Origin: Bacillus methanolicus
GTDB taxonomy: Bacteria; Bacillota; Bacilli; Bacillales; Cytobacillaceae
Length of the DNA: 64,000 bases
Assembly: GCF_028888695.1 (NCBI RefSeq)
Contig: NZ_PNFF01000001.1
Location: 1,249,501 to 1,313,500 of the forward strand
Direction of reading: 5' to 3'
In this document: positions 25,995 to 34,679 of the stretch, piece after piece
Layout: each line of letters starts with the position of its first letter
Numbering within the stretch: position 1 is the first letter of the stretch
The notes under the pieces: generated by a model
What the model saw: the letters and a program-made list of their open reading frames with translations, nothing else
What the model was told of the DNA's origin: nothing
Database searches by the model: none
Position numbers and translations under genes: made by a program

Positions 25995-28343
25995 TCATTC
26001 GATTGACATTTCCAACTCTTCTATTCTTTTTTCTACATATTTTTTGTCTTTTTGAGCGTGAAACGTTTCCGCTTTTTCAACGATCACACTTGTATTGTAA
26101 TCAGGAATTTTTGCATGTTCTTCATAGATCCCTTTTGGCAGTAAAACATTTCCTTCCGGCCAGTATACTGCAATATTGCCTTGCTTCACATCCTCAAATT
26201 TTGCACGGCCCTGAAAAGTTCCATATTGATTATATACAACGATGGAATCTCCTTCACGAATTCCAAGTTTTGTTGCGTCATCTGCATTCATGGCAACATC
26301 ATAGCGGTCTGCTCCATTAAACGGGTCTGTTTCACTGTAAATCATCGAGTTGAATTGTTTTCCCCTGCGGGACGTAACAAAAAAATGCCCTTCGGCTTTT
26401 CGAAGTTCAGGGATTTCAATTGGGATAAGGTTTCCTTTGCCATCCTCAGTCGGACAAACTCCGCCTTCGCACAGCCATGCGCCGCCCCATTGAAAAAAAT
26501 CTCCCCGGTTTTTTAAATGCTGGATGCCATCATAATTTCGGTTGGCAACCGCGATTTCGTTGCGAATCTCCTGTGCACTATTAAAATAAATAAGTTCTTT
26601 CTTCTCAGGGTATACACGCGAAGCAAGATCTACATAAATTTCCCATTCCGGTCGTGCTTCTTCTATTCTTGGTCCCTCAATTTCCGGACTGAAGTACACC
26701 ATTCTCTCGGTGCTCGTAGATGTTCCTCCGCCGGGCTGCTCATACCGGGTCATTGCCGGAAGAATGATAACTTCTTCTTTTGCATCAAGTAATGTTGACG
26801 TATTAAAAATAATATCCTGATGAACACGCATTTCAACATTTTCCAGAGCTTCCTTAATGAATTTAGGATTCGGCATCGTTTCAAGGAAGTTCCCGCCGCT
26901 TGTATAGAATACTTTTATTTTCCGCTCATGCCCCTCCGGAAGCATAATATTTTCGATCGATTGTCCGACCGTATCCCCCTGCCATCTCGGAATCTTAAAT
27001 CCCCAGATTTCTTCAATCCGTCGGGCATTAATTTCATCAAAATCACTGCCGGGCAAAACGAAAGGGTCGGCACCCATTTCGCCTGAACCTTGCACACTGC
27101 TGTGGCCTCGGATCGGCATCAAACCGCAATGCTCTCTGCCAATAAAGCCGCGAAGCATTGCGAGGTTTGCTACTTGCGAGATATTATCGGTTGCAAAGCG
27201 GTGCTGCGTTAATCCCATGCTCCATACAAAGACACCGGTTTTGGAGTCGGCAAGCAGTTTTGCAAATTCATACATTCGTTCTTTTGTTAAACCGGAAGAT
27301 TGCTCTAATAAAGCCCATTCCTGCTTTTGTATATGTGCTTTCAGTTCTTCAAAGCCGTTCGTATGCTCGCTGACAAAGCGGTGGTCAATTGCAGATCCGG
27401 GAGCTTTTTCTTCCATTTCAAACCAGTGTTTCATCACACCGTTCATGAAGGCGATGTCGCCGCCGATGTTCACTTGAAACACGTCATCAACAATTTTTGT
27501 CCCAAACAGCGCACTTTCCGGAATTGATGGAATCCAGTAATTCTCCATTGCCGGCTCGCGATACGGATTAATTGTAATAATTTTTGTACCAGCTTTTTTC
27601 GCTGCATACATGTATTTTGTTGAAACAGGCTGATTATTAGCGGCAACGGAGCCCCAGAAAACAAGGACATCGGTTCCAATCCAATCTTTATAGCTACAGC
27701 TTGATGCCCCAATTCCAAGGGAACGCTTCAGTGCAGTTTTACTTGGAGAATGGCAAATGCGCGAAGCGTTATCAATGTTGTTCGTACCGAGAAAACGGGC
27801 GGTTTTCGCTGCAGTATAATATACTTCATTTGTAATTCCTCTTGCCGTCAAGTAAAAAGCCAGTTGTTTCGGATCAATGCTTTTTATTTTCTCTGCGATA
27901 CGGTTCAATGCCTCGTCCCATGAAATTCTCGTAAACTTCTTTTCTCCTTTCTTTCTGGAAAGAGGATAAGGAATCCTCCCAAGTTTACGAAGCTGTGTAC
28001 TGTCAAGTTCTCTCATTTTTTCTACATCTTCGAGCCAATCCGGATCGATTGCCGGCATCGTGTTTAAACGGAGAACATTCAGACGAGTCGTACAAATGTG
28101 GGGACCGGTGAGCGTCCTGTCATATAACCCGGAAACACCAAGTGCACAACCGTCGCAAACACCTTGAGTTATGATCCGATAAGCATAAGGCAAATTATCT
28201 TTGTTTTCCCAGACGGCTTTCATTGTATCGCGAATGTGATGCGGTTTTACTTTTCCGAGGCCCATAGGTGCAAGGCTAACCCATAATGATGGACGGAGTC
28301 GTTTATCCAATTTAATAGGTCCAGTATGTTGTGTTTTTCCCAT
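25995..28343 (-). CDS. FdhF/YdeP-family molybdopterin oxidoreductase
   Basis: Predicted molybdenum (or tungsten) bis-MGD enzyme related to formate dehydrogenase alpha chain, about 782 residues. The N-terminal region has clustered cysteines, CDGCALG, for an Fe-S cluster. The molybdopterin domains carry NIDNASRICHSPS (likely metal-coordinating region) and the MGD-binding block WSMGLTQHRFATDN...GLMPIRGHSSVQG. The C-terminal domain begins at FFVTSRRGKQFNS. No signal peptide, so cytoplasmic. ATG 28343 is preferred: GGAGG is 7 nt upstream. Divergent from fdhD, whose product is needed to activate such enzymes. The true substrate of YdeP-type proteins is not settled. The leader contains an attenuator-like terminator. 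Confidence 0.88.
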   Translation of the reverse strand: MGKTQHTGPIKLDKRLRPSLWVSLAPMGLGKVKPHHIRDTMKAVWENKDNLPYAYRIITQGVCDGCALGVSGLYDRTLTGPHICTTRLNVLRLNTMPAIDPDWLEDVEKMRELDSTQLRKLGRIPYPLSRKKGEKKFTRISWDEALNRIAEKIKSIDPKQLAFYLTARGITNEVYYTAAKTARFLGTNNIDNASRICHSPSKTALKRSLGIGASSCSYKDWIGTDVLVFWGSVAANNQPVSTKYMYAAKKAGTKIITINPYREPAMENYWIPSIPESALFGTKIVDDVFQVNIGGDIAFMNGVMKHWFEMEEKAPGSAIDHRFVSEHTNGFEELKAHIQKQEWALLEQSSGLTKERMYEFAKLLADSKTGVFVWSMGLTQHRFATDNISQVANLAMLRGFIGREHCGLMPIRGHSSVQGSGEMGADPFVLPGSDFDEINARRIEEIWGFKIPRWQGDTVGQSIENIMLPEGHERKIKVFYTSGGNFLETMPNPKFIKEALENVEMRVHQDIIFNTSTLLDAKEEVIILPAMTRYEQPGGGTSTSTERMVYFSPEIEGPRIEEARPEWEIYVDLASRVYPEKKELIYFNSAQEIRNEIAVANRNYDGIQHLKNRGDFFQWGGAWLCEGGVCPTEDGKGNLIPIEIPELRKAEGHFFVTSRRGKQFNSMIYSETDPFNGADRYDVAMNADDATKLGIREGDSIVVYNQYGTFQGRAKFEDVKQGNIAVYWPEGNVLLPKGIYEEHAKIPDYNTSVIVEKAETFHAQKDKKYVEKRIEELEMSIE

Positions 28344-28375
28344 ATCCAATCCTCCGCGTAAAAAATAATGGATAA

Positions 28376-28425
28376 TAAAAAAACGTCAAACTGGCCGGGA
28401 TCAAGGTACCGGATTCGATTGACGG
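28376..28425 (-). terminator. Terminator hairpin inside the molybdoenzyme leader (attenuator candidate)
   Basis: Minus strand CGTCAA (28419-28424) pairs with TTTGACG (28384-28390), with an inner CCGG / CCGG pairing, followed by TTTTTTTATTA, then the RBS of the molybdoenzyme gene about 20 nt further. The gene upstream (fdhD) is divergent, so this terminator can only act on the molybdoenzyme leader itself. Confidence 0.7.
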
Positions 28426-28475
28426 TAAGTGCTGACAGAAGCGCTGCCATATACTAACAGTACCCGTTATCAAAA
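28426..28475 (-). promoter_or_regulatory. Possible structured leader (unassigned riboswitch-like element) upstream of the molybdoenzyme
   Basis: Minus strand: GGCAG (28446-28450) can pair with CTGTC (28433-28437), and an outer CGGGTA / TTACCG pairing would share bases with the 5' arm of the downstream terminator, so the two could be mutually exclusive. I do not recognise a known aptamer class. A competing reading is that TTGATA...TATATG here is the promoter. Confidence 0.35.
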
Positions 28476-28604
28476 AAAATGTATCAATTTTAAAGCGTCA
28501 ACAAAATCACGATCAAGTATGAAAAATTATTGTAAATTTATGAATTTTTTAAAATCGTATCATTTTTTTAATGTTTACACAAGCATTTCGCAAAATTTTT
28601 ACTA

Positions 28605-28632
28605 TTGCGATTTTTTTATTCTATGCTAATAT
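28605..28632 (+). promoter_or_regulatory. Candidate SigA promoter of fdhD
   Basis: TTGCGA (28605-28610), 16-nt spacer, TAATAT (28627-28632), about 30 nt before the fdhD start. Confidence 0.5.
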
Positions 28633-28664
28633 TTTGAGTAATTCGGTATGTGTGGGATGGTGAA

Positions 28665-29477
28665 ATGAGTATGGAGCACCAAATCAGCTACAGAAACAAT
28701 ATTTTCAAGTTTGAAAATGGAATTTTTCGTGAGCAATTAGATGAAATAGTCACGGAATTTCCATTGACCATTATTTTAAATGATGAAGAATTTGCAACAA
28801 TGGTTTGTACTCCGACACATTTGGATGAACTTGTCATTGGTTTTTTGGCTTCTGAAGGTGTCATTCGATCAGAAAATGATATTGTCCGGCTTCAGATTGA
28901 TGACAGCAAAGGATTTGCTTACGTGGATTTAGATGTAAAAGTAACAACAAGCCAGCAATTCTACTCGAAACGATTTATCGGCTCATGCTGCGGGAAAAGC
29001 CGGCAGTTTTATTTTCACAATGATGCACGAACAGCCAGAACGTCAACTTCGAAAATGACGATTAAACCAGATCAGTGTATTGCGCTTATGAAAGCGCTTC
29101 AGAACAGTAGTACTGTATTTAAAAATACGGGCGGAGTTCATAATGCCGCTCTTTGTTCCGAATCTGAAATGCTCATTGCAAGAACGGATATCGGACGTCA
29201 TAACGCATTGGACAAAATCTTTGGCTACTGCATACAAAACCGTGTTCCGGTTCAAGACAAAATTATTGCCTTTAGCGGAAGAATTTCCTCAGAGGTTTTA
29301 CTGAAAGCAGCGAAAATCGGTGTTGGGATAATTTTGTCAAAATCTGCACCGACAGACCTTGCGATCAAACTTGCACACGATTTAAATATTACGGCTGTCG
29401 GTTTCATCCGCGGCAACAGTTTTAACGTGTATTCCCATCCGGAAAGGATTACCGGAAAATTAGAAAAGCTGACTTGA
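28665..29477 (+). CDS. fdhD: Formate dehydrogenase accessory sulfurtransferase FdhD
   Basis: Transfers sulfur to the molybdenum cofactor and is required for formate dehydrogenase activity. About 270 residues. Diagnostic blocks: EFPLTIILNDEEFATMVCTP, LDELVIGFLASEGVI, GSCCGKS (the sulfur-carrying cysteine loop; two adjacent Cys), NTGGVHNAALC and IARTDIGRHNALDKIFG, ending GFIRGNSFNVYSHPERI. The start is uncertain between ATG 28665, ATG 28671 and GTG 28650; I choose 28665 because GGTG lies just upstream. Divergent from the FdhF/YdeP-like gene, its probable client. A terminator overlaps the stop codon. Confidence 0.93.
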   Translation: MSMEHQISYRNNIFKFENGIFREQLDEIVTEFPLTIILNDEEFATMVCTPTHLDELVIGFLASEGVIRSENDIVRLQIDDSKGFAYVDLDVKVTTSQQFYSKRFIGSCCGKSRQFYFHNDARTARTSTSKMTIKPDQCIALMKALQNSSTVFKNTGGVHNAALCSESEMLIARTDIGRHNALDKIFGYCIQNRVPVQDKIIAFSGRISSEVLLKAAKIGVGIILSKSAPTDLAIKLAHDLNITAVGFIRGNSFNVYSHPERITGKLEKLT

Positions 29478-29501
29478 CAATTATGTCCAGTCAGCTTTTT
29501 G
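29464..29501 (+). terminator. Intrinsic terminator after fdhD
   Basis: AAAAGCTGACT pairs with AGTCAGCTTTT, then Ts; it begins inside the last codons of fdhD. Confidence 0.85.
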
Positions 29502-29564
29502 CGTTTTGCTTTCAAAGATTCCTTTTTACGGAAATTTGAATTTTTGCGGAAACTCTTCCAAAGA

Positions 29565-30404
29565 TTAACGGTTTTTCATCCACTCCGGTTTGCCGAAACC
29601 TTTAAATTGTTCATCGATTACTTTTTCAAATGCTTCTGATTCAACAGCTTCTTTTATATCTTTTACAAACTGAGCATCTTTGTCTTTTGTATTAATTACG
29701 ACACGATTGCGATATTGGTCAGGCATGTTTTCCAGTTGAAGTGCGTCTAATAGATCCATTTTTGCTGCTAAGGCAAAGTTCCCTGGTACTGCTGAAAGAT
29801 CAACACTGTCAACTGCACGCGGAAGCTGGGCAGCTTCAAGCGGCTTAAATGTCAAGTTCTTAACGTTTTCTTTCACATCTTTCTCAGAAACCGTTAACGG
29901 GTTGGCATTTGGGTCAAGTTTAATAAGTCCGGCATCTTGTAAGATTAAGAAAGCGCGTGCCGCATTCGTCGGATCATTTGGGATAGCAATGGAAGCACCG
30001 TCCGTCACTTCATCAAGTGAAGAGAACTTCTTTGAATAAATGCCCATAGGTGCTGTCGGTACGACAATGACTTCAGAAAGATCAAGATTATGCTCTTTTG
30101 CAAATGTTTCCATGTAGATCTTATGCTGGAAAAGGTTTGCATCAAGATCACCTTGCGAAAGTGCAAGGTTTGGCTGAATATAGTCGCTGAACTCAACGAC
30201 CTTCACTTCATATCCTTTTTCTTCAAGAATTGGTTTAATGGCTTTATTCACCATATCACTGTATGGACCTGATGTTGCACCGAAAGTGATTTGTTTTGTT
30301 TCACTCCGCTTTGTGTCACCTGATGATTTTTCACTTCCAGCACCGCATGCTGCAAGAATGCCAATTGAAAGCAAAAGGAAGAATGATAGAAATAATTTTT
30401 TCAT
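29565..30404 (-). CDS. metQ: Methionine ABC transporter, substrate-binding lipoprotein
   Basis: Captures methionine outside the membrane for MetNP. Lipoprotein signal with lipobox LAAC (Cys20), then the NlpA/MetQ fold: ITFGATSGPYSDMVN, NLALSQGDLDANLFQHKIYME, VPTAPMGIYSKK, IAIPNDPTNAARAFLILQ and AAQLPRAVDSVDLSAVPGNFA. 279 residues, normal. Third gene of a metNPQ operon, 25 nt behind metP, controlled by the SAM riboswitch upstream of metN. Confidence 0.95.
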   Translation of the reverse strand: MKKLFLSFFLLLSIGILAACGAGSEKSSGDTKRSETKQITFGATSGPYSDMVNKAIKPILEEKGYEVKVVEFSDYIQPNLALSQGDLDANLFQHKIYMETFAKEHNLDLSEVIVVPTAPMGIYSKKFSSLDEVTDGASIAIPNDPTNAARAFLILQDAGLIKLDPNANPLTVSEKDVKENVKNLTFKPLEAAQLPRAVDSVDLSAVPGNFALAAKMDLLDALQLENMPDQYRNRVVINTKDKDAQFVKDIKEAVESEAFEKVIDEQFKGFGKPEWMKNR

Positions 30405-30429
30405 AGTTGACCCCCACTTATGTTATTAT

Positions 30430-31095
30430 TTATCTTTTATCAACTAATCTTGCTATTCTGTCGCCTGCAAATTGGATCAGCTGGACTAAGCAGATTAGGA
30501 TGATAACAGTCGTAATCATGACCGTATTGTCATATCGATAGTATCCAAAGCGGATGGCAAGGTCCCCGACACCGCCGCCGCCAACAATGCCCGCCATTGC
30601 GGAATATGCAATTAAACTGATAACCGTTATAGTAACACCCTGAATTATCCCCGGTTTTGCTTCAGGAATAAGGACATCCTTAATGATCATCCAAGGTGAC
30701 GCCCCCGCCGCAACTGCAGCTTCAATCACTCCCTTGTCAATCTCGCGAAGCGATTGTTCGACGATTCTAGCAAAAAACGGAATCGCTGCTACTGATAACG
30801 ATACAGATGCAGCTGTCGGACCGATCGTTGTTCCCGCTATCAGTTTTGCTAACGGCAATAGTGCAATTAACAAAATAATGAACGGGATTGAGCGAATCAT
30901 ATTAACAATGAAACCAACAATGTTTTTAAAGATCGTATTTTCAAGAAATAATCCTCTGTCCGTTACGAATAAGAGCACTCCAGTGGGCAGGCCGACAATA
31001 ATCGCTGCCAAAATGGAGATCCCAACCATGTAAATTGTTTCAAAGAACGCTTTGTTTAATTCCGGAATTAATCCTACTAAACTATCAAGCTGCAT
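30430..31095 (-). CDS. metP: Methionine ABC transporter, permease
   Basis: Membrane channel of the methionine importer. 221 residues with about five transmembrane helices and the permease ATPase-contact loop EAAVAAGASPWMIIKDVLIPEAKPG (EAA motif). Also typical is MAGIVGGGGVGDLAIRFGYYRYD. The start overlaps the 3' end of metN by 11 nt, indicating translational coupling. Confidence 0.95.
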   Translation of the reverse strand: MQLDSLVGLIPELNKAFFETIYMVGISILAAIIVGLPTGVLLFVTDRGLFLENTIFKNIVGFIVNMIRSIPFIILLIALLPLAKLIAGTTIGPTAASVSLSVAAIPFFARIVEQSLREIDKGVIEAAVAAGASPWMIIKDVLIPEAKPGIIQGVTITVISLIAYSAMAGIVGGGGVGDLAIRFGYYRYDNTVMITTVIILICLVQLIQFAGDRIARLVDKR

Positions 31096-32098
31096 TTCGA
31101 ATCACCTCCAAATGCTGAGTTCGTTCTGTGATATAACTGATTGCCCGTTCAACTTCATCGGGGTCGCCAGTTAATTCCATAATAAATATCCCTAAAGGTG
31201 TATCCTTGATATACTCGATTTTTCCATGCAAAATATTTCCTTTTACATAGAATTTCTGCAAAGCGTCGGAAATAACAGCCTCTTCGGCAATCGCTCCTTG
31301 AAAAAATACTTTGACAATTTTTCCGCGCCGATCTTGTAAAAGATTTTCAGGAAGATCGAATTGCAGAATGCTGTTGATAAAATCTTTTGTTAACTGTTCC
31401 TGCGGATTTGCAAATAAATCATAAACATTGCCTTCCTCAATGATTCTTCCATTTTGCATCACAGCCATCCTGTCGCATATGTCCTTCACAACTTCCATTT
31501 CATGTGTAATCAAGACAATAGTGATCCCTAACTCCCGGTTTATTTTTTTAAGCAATTCCAGAATTGACTTTGTTGTGCTCGGATCCAAAGCGGAAGTGGC
31601 TTCATCGCAAAGAAGAACGGAAGGATTATTTGCAAGTGCCCGGGCAATACCGACGCGCTGTTTTTGTCCTCCGCTTAATTGCGACGGATAGACATCACTT
31701 TTGTCAGACAGACCGACCATTTCGAGCAATTCTTTCACCCTTTTATCGATCTCGGCTTTTGATTTGTGTGCCGCTTTTAATGCAAAAGCAATATTTTCAT
31801 AGACGGTTTTTGAGCTGACTAAATAAAAATGCTGAAAAATCATTCCTATTTTCAATCGGGCTTTCCTCAATTCTTTTTTCTTAAGAGAGGTCAACGACAC
31901 ACCGTCAATTATGATCTCACCGGATGTCGGTTTTTCTAAAAGATTCAGACAGCGCAGAAGCGAGCTTTTCCCTGCCCCGCTGTAACCGACAATTCCAAAG
32001 ATTTCTCCTTTTTTTACAGTAAGTGAAACATGGTCAACACCGACAACTTTTCCTTTTTTTGTTTCATAGATTTTGACTAAATCCTTCACTTCGATCAT
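31085..32098 (-). CDS. metN: Methionine ABC transporter, ATP-binding protein
   Basis: Drives methionine uptake. Walker A GYSGAGKSS (near residue 38), signature LSGGQKQR, Walker B VLLCDEATSALDP, switch His in LITHEMEVV. The last 90 residues form the NIL domain, which binds methionine and inhibits transport when it is abundant (trans-inhibition). 337 residues. First gene of metNPQ, with GGAGGG before the ATG, downstream of an S-box leader. Confidence 0.96.
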   Translation of the reverse strand: MIEVKDLVKIYETKKGKVVGVDHVSLTVKKGEIFGIVGYSGAGKSSLLRCLNLLEKPTSGEIIIDGVSLTSLKKKELRKARLKIGMIFQHFYLVSSKTVYENIAFALKAAHKSKAEIDKRVKELLEMVGLSDKSDVYPSQLSGGQKQRVGIARALANNPSVLLCDEATSALDPSTTKSILELLKKINRELGITIVLITHEMEVVKDICDRMAVMQNGRIIEEGNVYDLFANPQEQLTKDFINSILQFDLPENLLQDRRGKIVKVFFQGAIAEEAVISDALQKFYVKGNILHGKIEYIKDTPLGIFIMELTGDPDEVERAISYITERTQHLEVIRNAA

Positions 32099-32125
32099 AT
32101 GTAACCCTCCTTTTGTAGAACGAAT

Positions 32126-32158
32126 AAAAAAATACCTCTTTCATTCAGAAAGAGGTAT
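32126..32158 (-). terminator. SAM-riboswitch terminator of metNPQ
   Basis: Minus strand ATACCTCTTTC / GAAAGAGGTAT perfect 11-bp stem followed by seven Us, 27 nt upstream of metN. Confidence 0.93.
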
Positions 32159-32173
32159 CGCTTTTATGTACGA

Positions 32174-32276
32174 CTTATCTTTCAGAATGAAATGTTCATT
32201 CTGCAGGATGTGGCACCTTTCCGTTAGGAGGTTGCCGGACGTCATAGGGCCTGGTCCCTCAGTCACTCTTGATAAG
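32174..32276 (-). ncRNA. SAM-I (S-box) riboswitch of metNPQ
   Basis: Minus strand: CTTATCAAGAGTGACTGAGG, GACCAGGCCC, CGGCAACC and GGTGCCA occur in S-box order, closed by P1 CTTATC / GATAAG (32271-32276 with 32174-32179). Confidence 0.96.
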
Positions 32277-32300
32277 CAACTTATTCAATTTTATAAAAGA

Positions 32301-32329
32301 ATCATAAAATTAAAAAATTCAGATGTCAA
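32301..32329 (-). promoter_or_regulatory. SigA promoter of metNPQ
   Basis: -35 TTGACA (32324-32329), 17-nt spacer, -10 TATGAT (32301-32306). Confidence 0.88.
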
Positions 32330-32354
32330 CAGTTTTTTTCTTAATTAAGATGAT

Positions 32355-32368
32355 AGAAAACGTTTACA
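32355..32368. promoter_or_regulatory. cre-like (CcpA) site upstream of the metNPQ promoter
   Basis: AGAAAACGTTTACA matches the cre consensus TGWAAnCGnTnWCA with one mismatch (first base). It lies 26 nt upstream of the -35. Confidence 0.35.
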
Positions 32369-32476
32369 ATGTTGCTTTATCAACGCAACAATAAATATTG
32401 AAAATTTTTTCACTAAGCACCTATTACATATGTAATTGGAAAAAGAGAAAAAATGAATTAGGTGCTATGTATTCTT

Positions 32477-33088
32477 TTATTTCACCCATGTTATTAATTC
32501 TTCGATATTCAGGCGGTCAGACTGTCGACCCGGTTTTAATGCTTTTCCAATCGCAATGAGCATAACAGGGGTATATCGTTCATCTACGTTAAATTCTTTT
32601 ATAAACTTTTCTTTATCAAACCCGACCATTGGACATGTATCCCAGCCCTTCCCTTTTGCTGCCAGCATAAGCTGCATGGCTGCCAATGATGCATTGCTGT
32701 GTGCCGCCGCCAGTGCATATGTTTTGTCTTGATACACTCGTTTGACTTGACTTGCTTTTCGATCCATTATCTCTTGGGTAATTCTTCCTGACTCTACTTG
32801 AGGACGATATACTGCCTCAATTTTTTTATCAGCTTGAAGGTCTCCAAGAACGGCAATAACGGCTGATGATTCAAAAGTATGTGATTGATTGTTTGCGATT
32901 GGCAATAATTTTTTTTGTATTTCTTTTCCATGAAAAACCATGAAATGCCAATGCTGAAGGTTCCATGCAGATGGTGCACGGCCAGCAAGTTCCAGAATTT
33001 CCATTAATTCATCACGCGAAATGCTTTGTTCCGGATCAAAATCTCTTACAGAACGTCTTTCCTCGATAATACCAAATATGTCGGTCAC
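32477..33088 (-). CDS. Nitroreductase-family FMN oxidoreductase
   Basis: Predicted flavin-dependent NAD(P)H nitro/quinone reductase, 203 residues. N-terminal FMN-phosphate motif ERRSVRDFD, then APSAWNLQHWHFMVF and the C-terminal KGWDTCPMVGFD...PVMLIAIGKALKPGR block of the YodC/YdfN-like group. The start is GTG 33088 with GAGGAGAGG upstream. Alone in its transcription unit. Substrate unknown; family members detoxify nitroaromatics or reduce quinones. Confidence 0.9.
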   Translation of the reverse strand: MTDIFGIIEERRSVRDFDPEQSISRDELMEILELAGRAPSAWNLQHWHFMVFHGKEIQKKLLPIANNQSHTFESSAVIAVLGDLQADKKIEAVYRPQVESGRITQEIMDRKASQVKRVYQDKTYALAAAHSNASLAAMQLMLAAKGKGWDTCPMVGFDKEKFIKEFNVDERYTPVMLIAIGKALKPGRQSDRLNIEELITWVK

Positions 33089-33406
33089 GATAATCCTCTC
33101 CTCTGATGTTTTTGTTGATAAATTTCATGTCAGCCCTGCCGTTTACAGTTCGGAATCATACATGATTTGCTTTTTAGATGCAAATTATTGGCACTGAACA
33201 TACCTTTGTAGCTTTTGTTCACAATTTTGAAGATTTTCTGTATCGAATTTGTAAAATTATCATCAGAAAGAAAAGTCTTGTAAAGGTATAAAGTTCACTG
33301 TTTAAGAAGATTTTGAGAAAAGTTTGGTGATAAAATATACAGTAATCGACAGACAACAAGAACGATCCATTGTGGTTTATATTCCAATGGCACTTAGAAA
33401 ATGAAA
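33089..33406. other. Intergenic, no gene seen
   Basis: Between the nitroreductase start and the modA terminator there is no ORF with a ribosome-binding site; it should hold the nitroreductase promoter. Confidence 0.4.
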
Positions 33407-33447
33407 AAGGGCCGGCTAAAAGAACTAACAAGTCTTTTGGACGGCCA
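33407..33447 (-). terminator. Intrinsic terminator after modA
   Basis: Long stem around GGCCG...AAAAGA / TCTTTT...CGGCC, ending in a minus-strand U run. Confidence 0.8.
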
Positions 33448-33468
33448 CCTTCTCTTTTCCAAAATTCT

Positions 33469-34272
33469 CTATTTTTGATTCAAAGGGATGAAGCCATATT
33501 TCTCAAAAACATTCATTGCCTTATCGGTTTGTAAAAAATCATAAAACTTGATCGCTTCCTCTTTGTTTCCCGATTCTTTCATGACCCCAAGAGGATAAAT
33601 AATCGGAGTATGCGATTTTTCTTCAACAACATCAACAATATCGATCTTGTTTGAAGCGAGTGCATCCGTTTTATAAACGATCCCTGCATCAACATTTCCG
33701 GTTTCCACATATGTCAATACTTGCCGTACATCTTTTGCATAAATGATTTTTTCTTGAATTTTTCCCCAAATTTTGTAATGCTCCAGGGATTCTTTCGCAT
33801 ATTTCCCTGCAGGAACGGTTTCGGGAATTCCGATTGCGATTTTCTTAATATCCTTATCTGCCAAACTGGTAAATCCATCAACTTTTTTCTGCGAATTTTT
33901 TGGCTGCACAAGCACTAGTTCATTGCCGACAATGTTTGTACGATATTTCTTGTCAATATGTCCGCTGTCCACTAATGCAGCAAATTTATCTTCAGCCGCC
34001 GATAAAAATAGATCAACGGGTGCGCCTTGAGAAATTTGCTGCTGCAATGCACCGGAAGCACCAAAATTAAAAAACAGTTTCACTTGTGGATATTCTTTTG
34101 CGTACAATTTTTGAATTTCTTCCAAAGCTTCTTTCATGCTTGCGGCAGCTGAAATGGTAAGCTCCGCATCTTTTTTGTCTTGATTAATAGTCTCCTTCTT
34201 AGGGCCACCGCACGCTCCTAACAGAAAAACTACTACCGACAGTACGAGAAAGAAAATTAAGTATTTTCTCAT
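33469..34272 (-). CDS. modA: Molybdate ABC transporter, substrate-binding lipoprotein (orphan ModA)
   Basis: Binds molybdate (or tungstate) outside the membrane. Lipobox LLGAC, then ISAAASMKEALEEI (oxyanion-binding serine), FNFGASGALQQQI, APVDLFLSAAEDKF, IGIPETVPAGKYAKESL and ETGNVDAGIVYKTDAL, all typical of ModA. 267 residues. ATG 34272 is chosen: GGAG is 5 nt upstream, versus 2 nt for ATG 34275. No modB or modC is next to it in this window, so the permease and ATPase must be elsewhere. It may supply the molybdoenzyme encoded 6 kb away. Confidence 0.93.
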   Translation of the reverse strand: MRKYLIFFLVLSVVVFLLGACGGPKKETINQDKKDAELTISAAASMKEALEEIQKLYAKEYPQVKLFFNFGASGALQQQISQGAPVDLFLSAAEDKFAALVDSGHIDKKYRTNIVGNELVLVQPKNSQKKVDGFTSLADKDIKKIAIGIPETVPAGKYAKESLEHYKIWGKIQEKIIYAKDVRQVLTYVETGNVDAGIVYKTDALASNKIDIVDVVEEKSHTPIIYPLGVMKESGNKEEAIKFYDFLQTDKAMNVFEKYGFIPLNQK

Positions 34273-34420
34273 CATAACTCCTTACTTTTTATTCATTATT
34301 TTCAATTATAACAAATATCTGAATTATTTTTCTAGTTAGAATTTAACAAAAAATTACGTCGTAGGCATAAAACTAGCAAGACTAGTAAAAATAAATTAAA
34401 AAGGTAAAGGAGAGAATTCC

Positions 34421-34609
34421 ATGCCTAGGAAACGCCCCGAATTTATGAATAGCCCTTATTTTGTCGATGAACCAGGAAACTGGCACTTAAAGCCGGGTGC
34501 ACCTAAAGCCATGCAGCAAGAATTTTCTGCTTATATGCAGTCATTGGAAGATCCTTACGTTGCAGGAACGATAAATGGCATTCATATTGAATATCCTTAC
34601 ATGAAATAA
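34421..34609 (+). CDS. Small hypothetical protein, 62 residues
   Basis: ATG 34421 follows AAAGGAGAG at good spacing and the frame ends in TAA before a hairpin terminator, so it is a proper monocistronic gene. The product (MPRKRPEFMNSPYFVDEPGN then WHLKPGAPKAMQQEFSAYMQ) is rich in Pro, Tyr and Met and has no membrane segment. I do not recognise a named family, though short proteins of this style are common in Bacillus. Confidence 0.75.
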   Translation: MPRKRPEFMNSPYFVDEPGNWHLKPGAPKAMQQEFSAYMQSLEDPYVAGTINGIHIEYPYMK

Positions 34610-34631
34610 ATTTTTTGGACTGTCCATTAGG

Positions 34632-34662
34632 AAGACCTGACAATATGGTAGCCAGGTCTTTT
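34632..34662 (+). terminator. Intrinsic terminator after the 62-residue gene
   Basis: AAGACCTG / CAGGTCTT stem with 13-nt loop and short T run. Confidence 0.75.
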
Positions 34663-34679
34663 GAACAATTAAAGGACAA

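Noticed and set aside
33219-33431. 70-codon minus-strand ORF
   Set aside because: Lies in the intergenic region with no RBS and low-complexity aromatic content; it overlaps the modA terminator.
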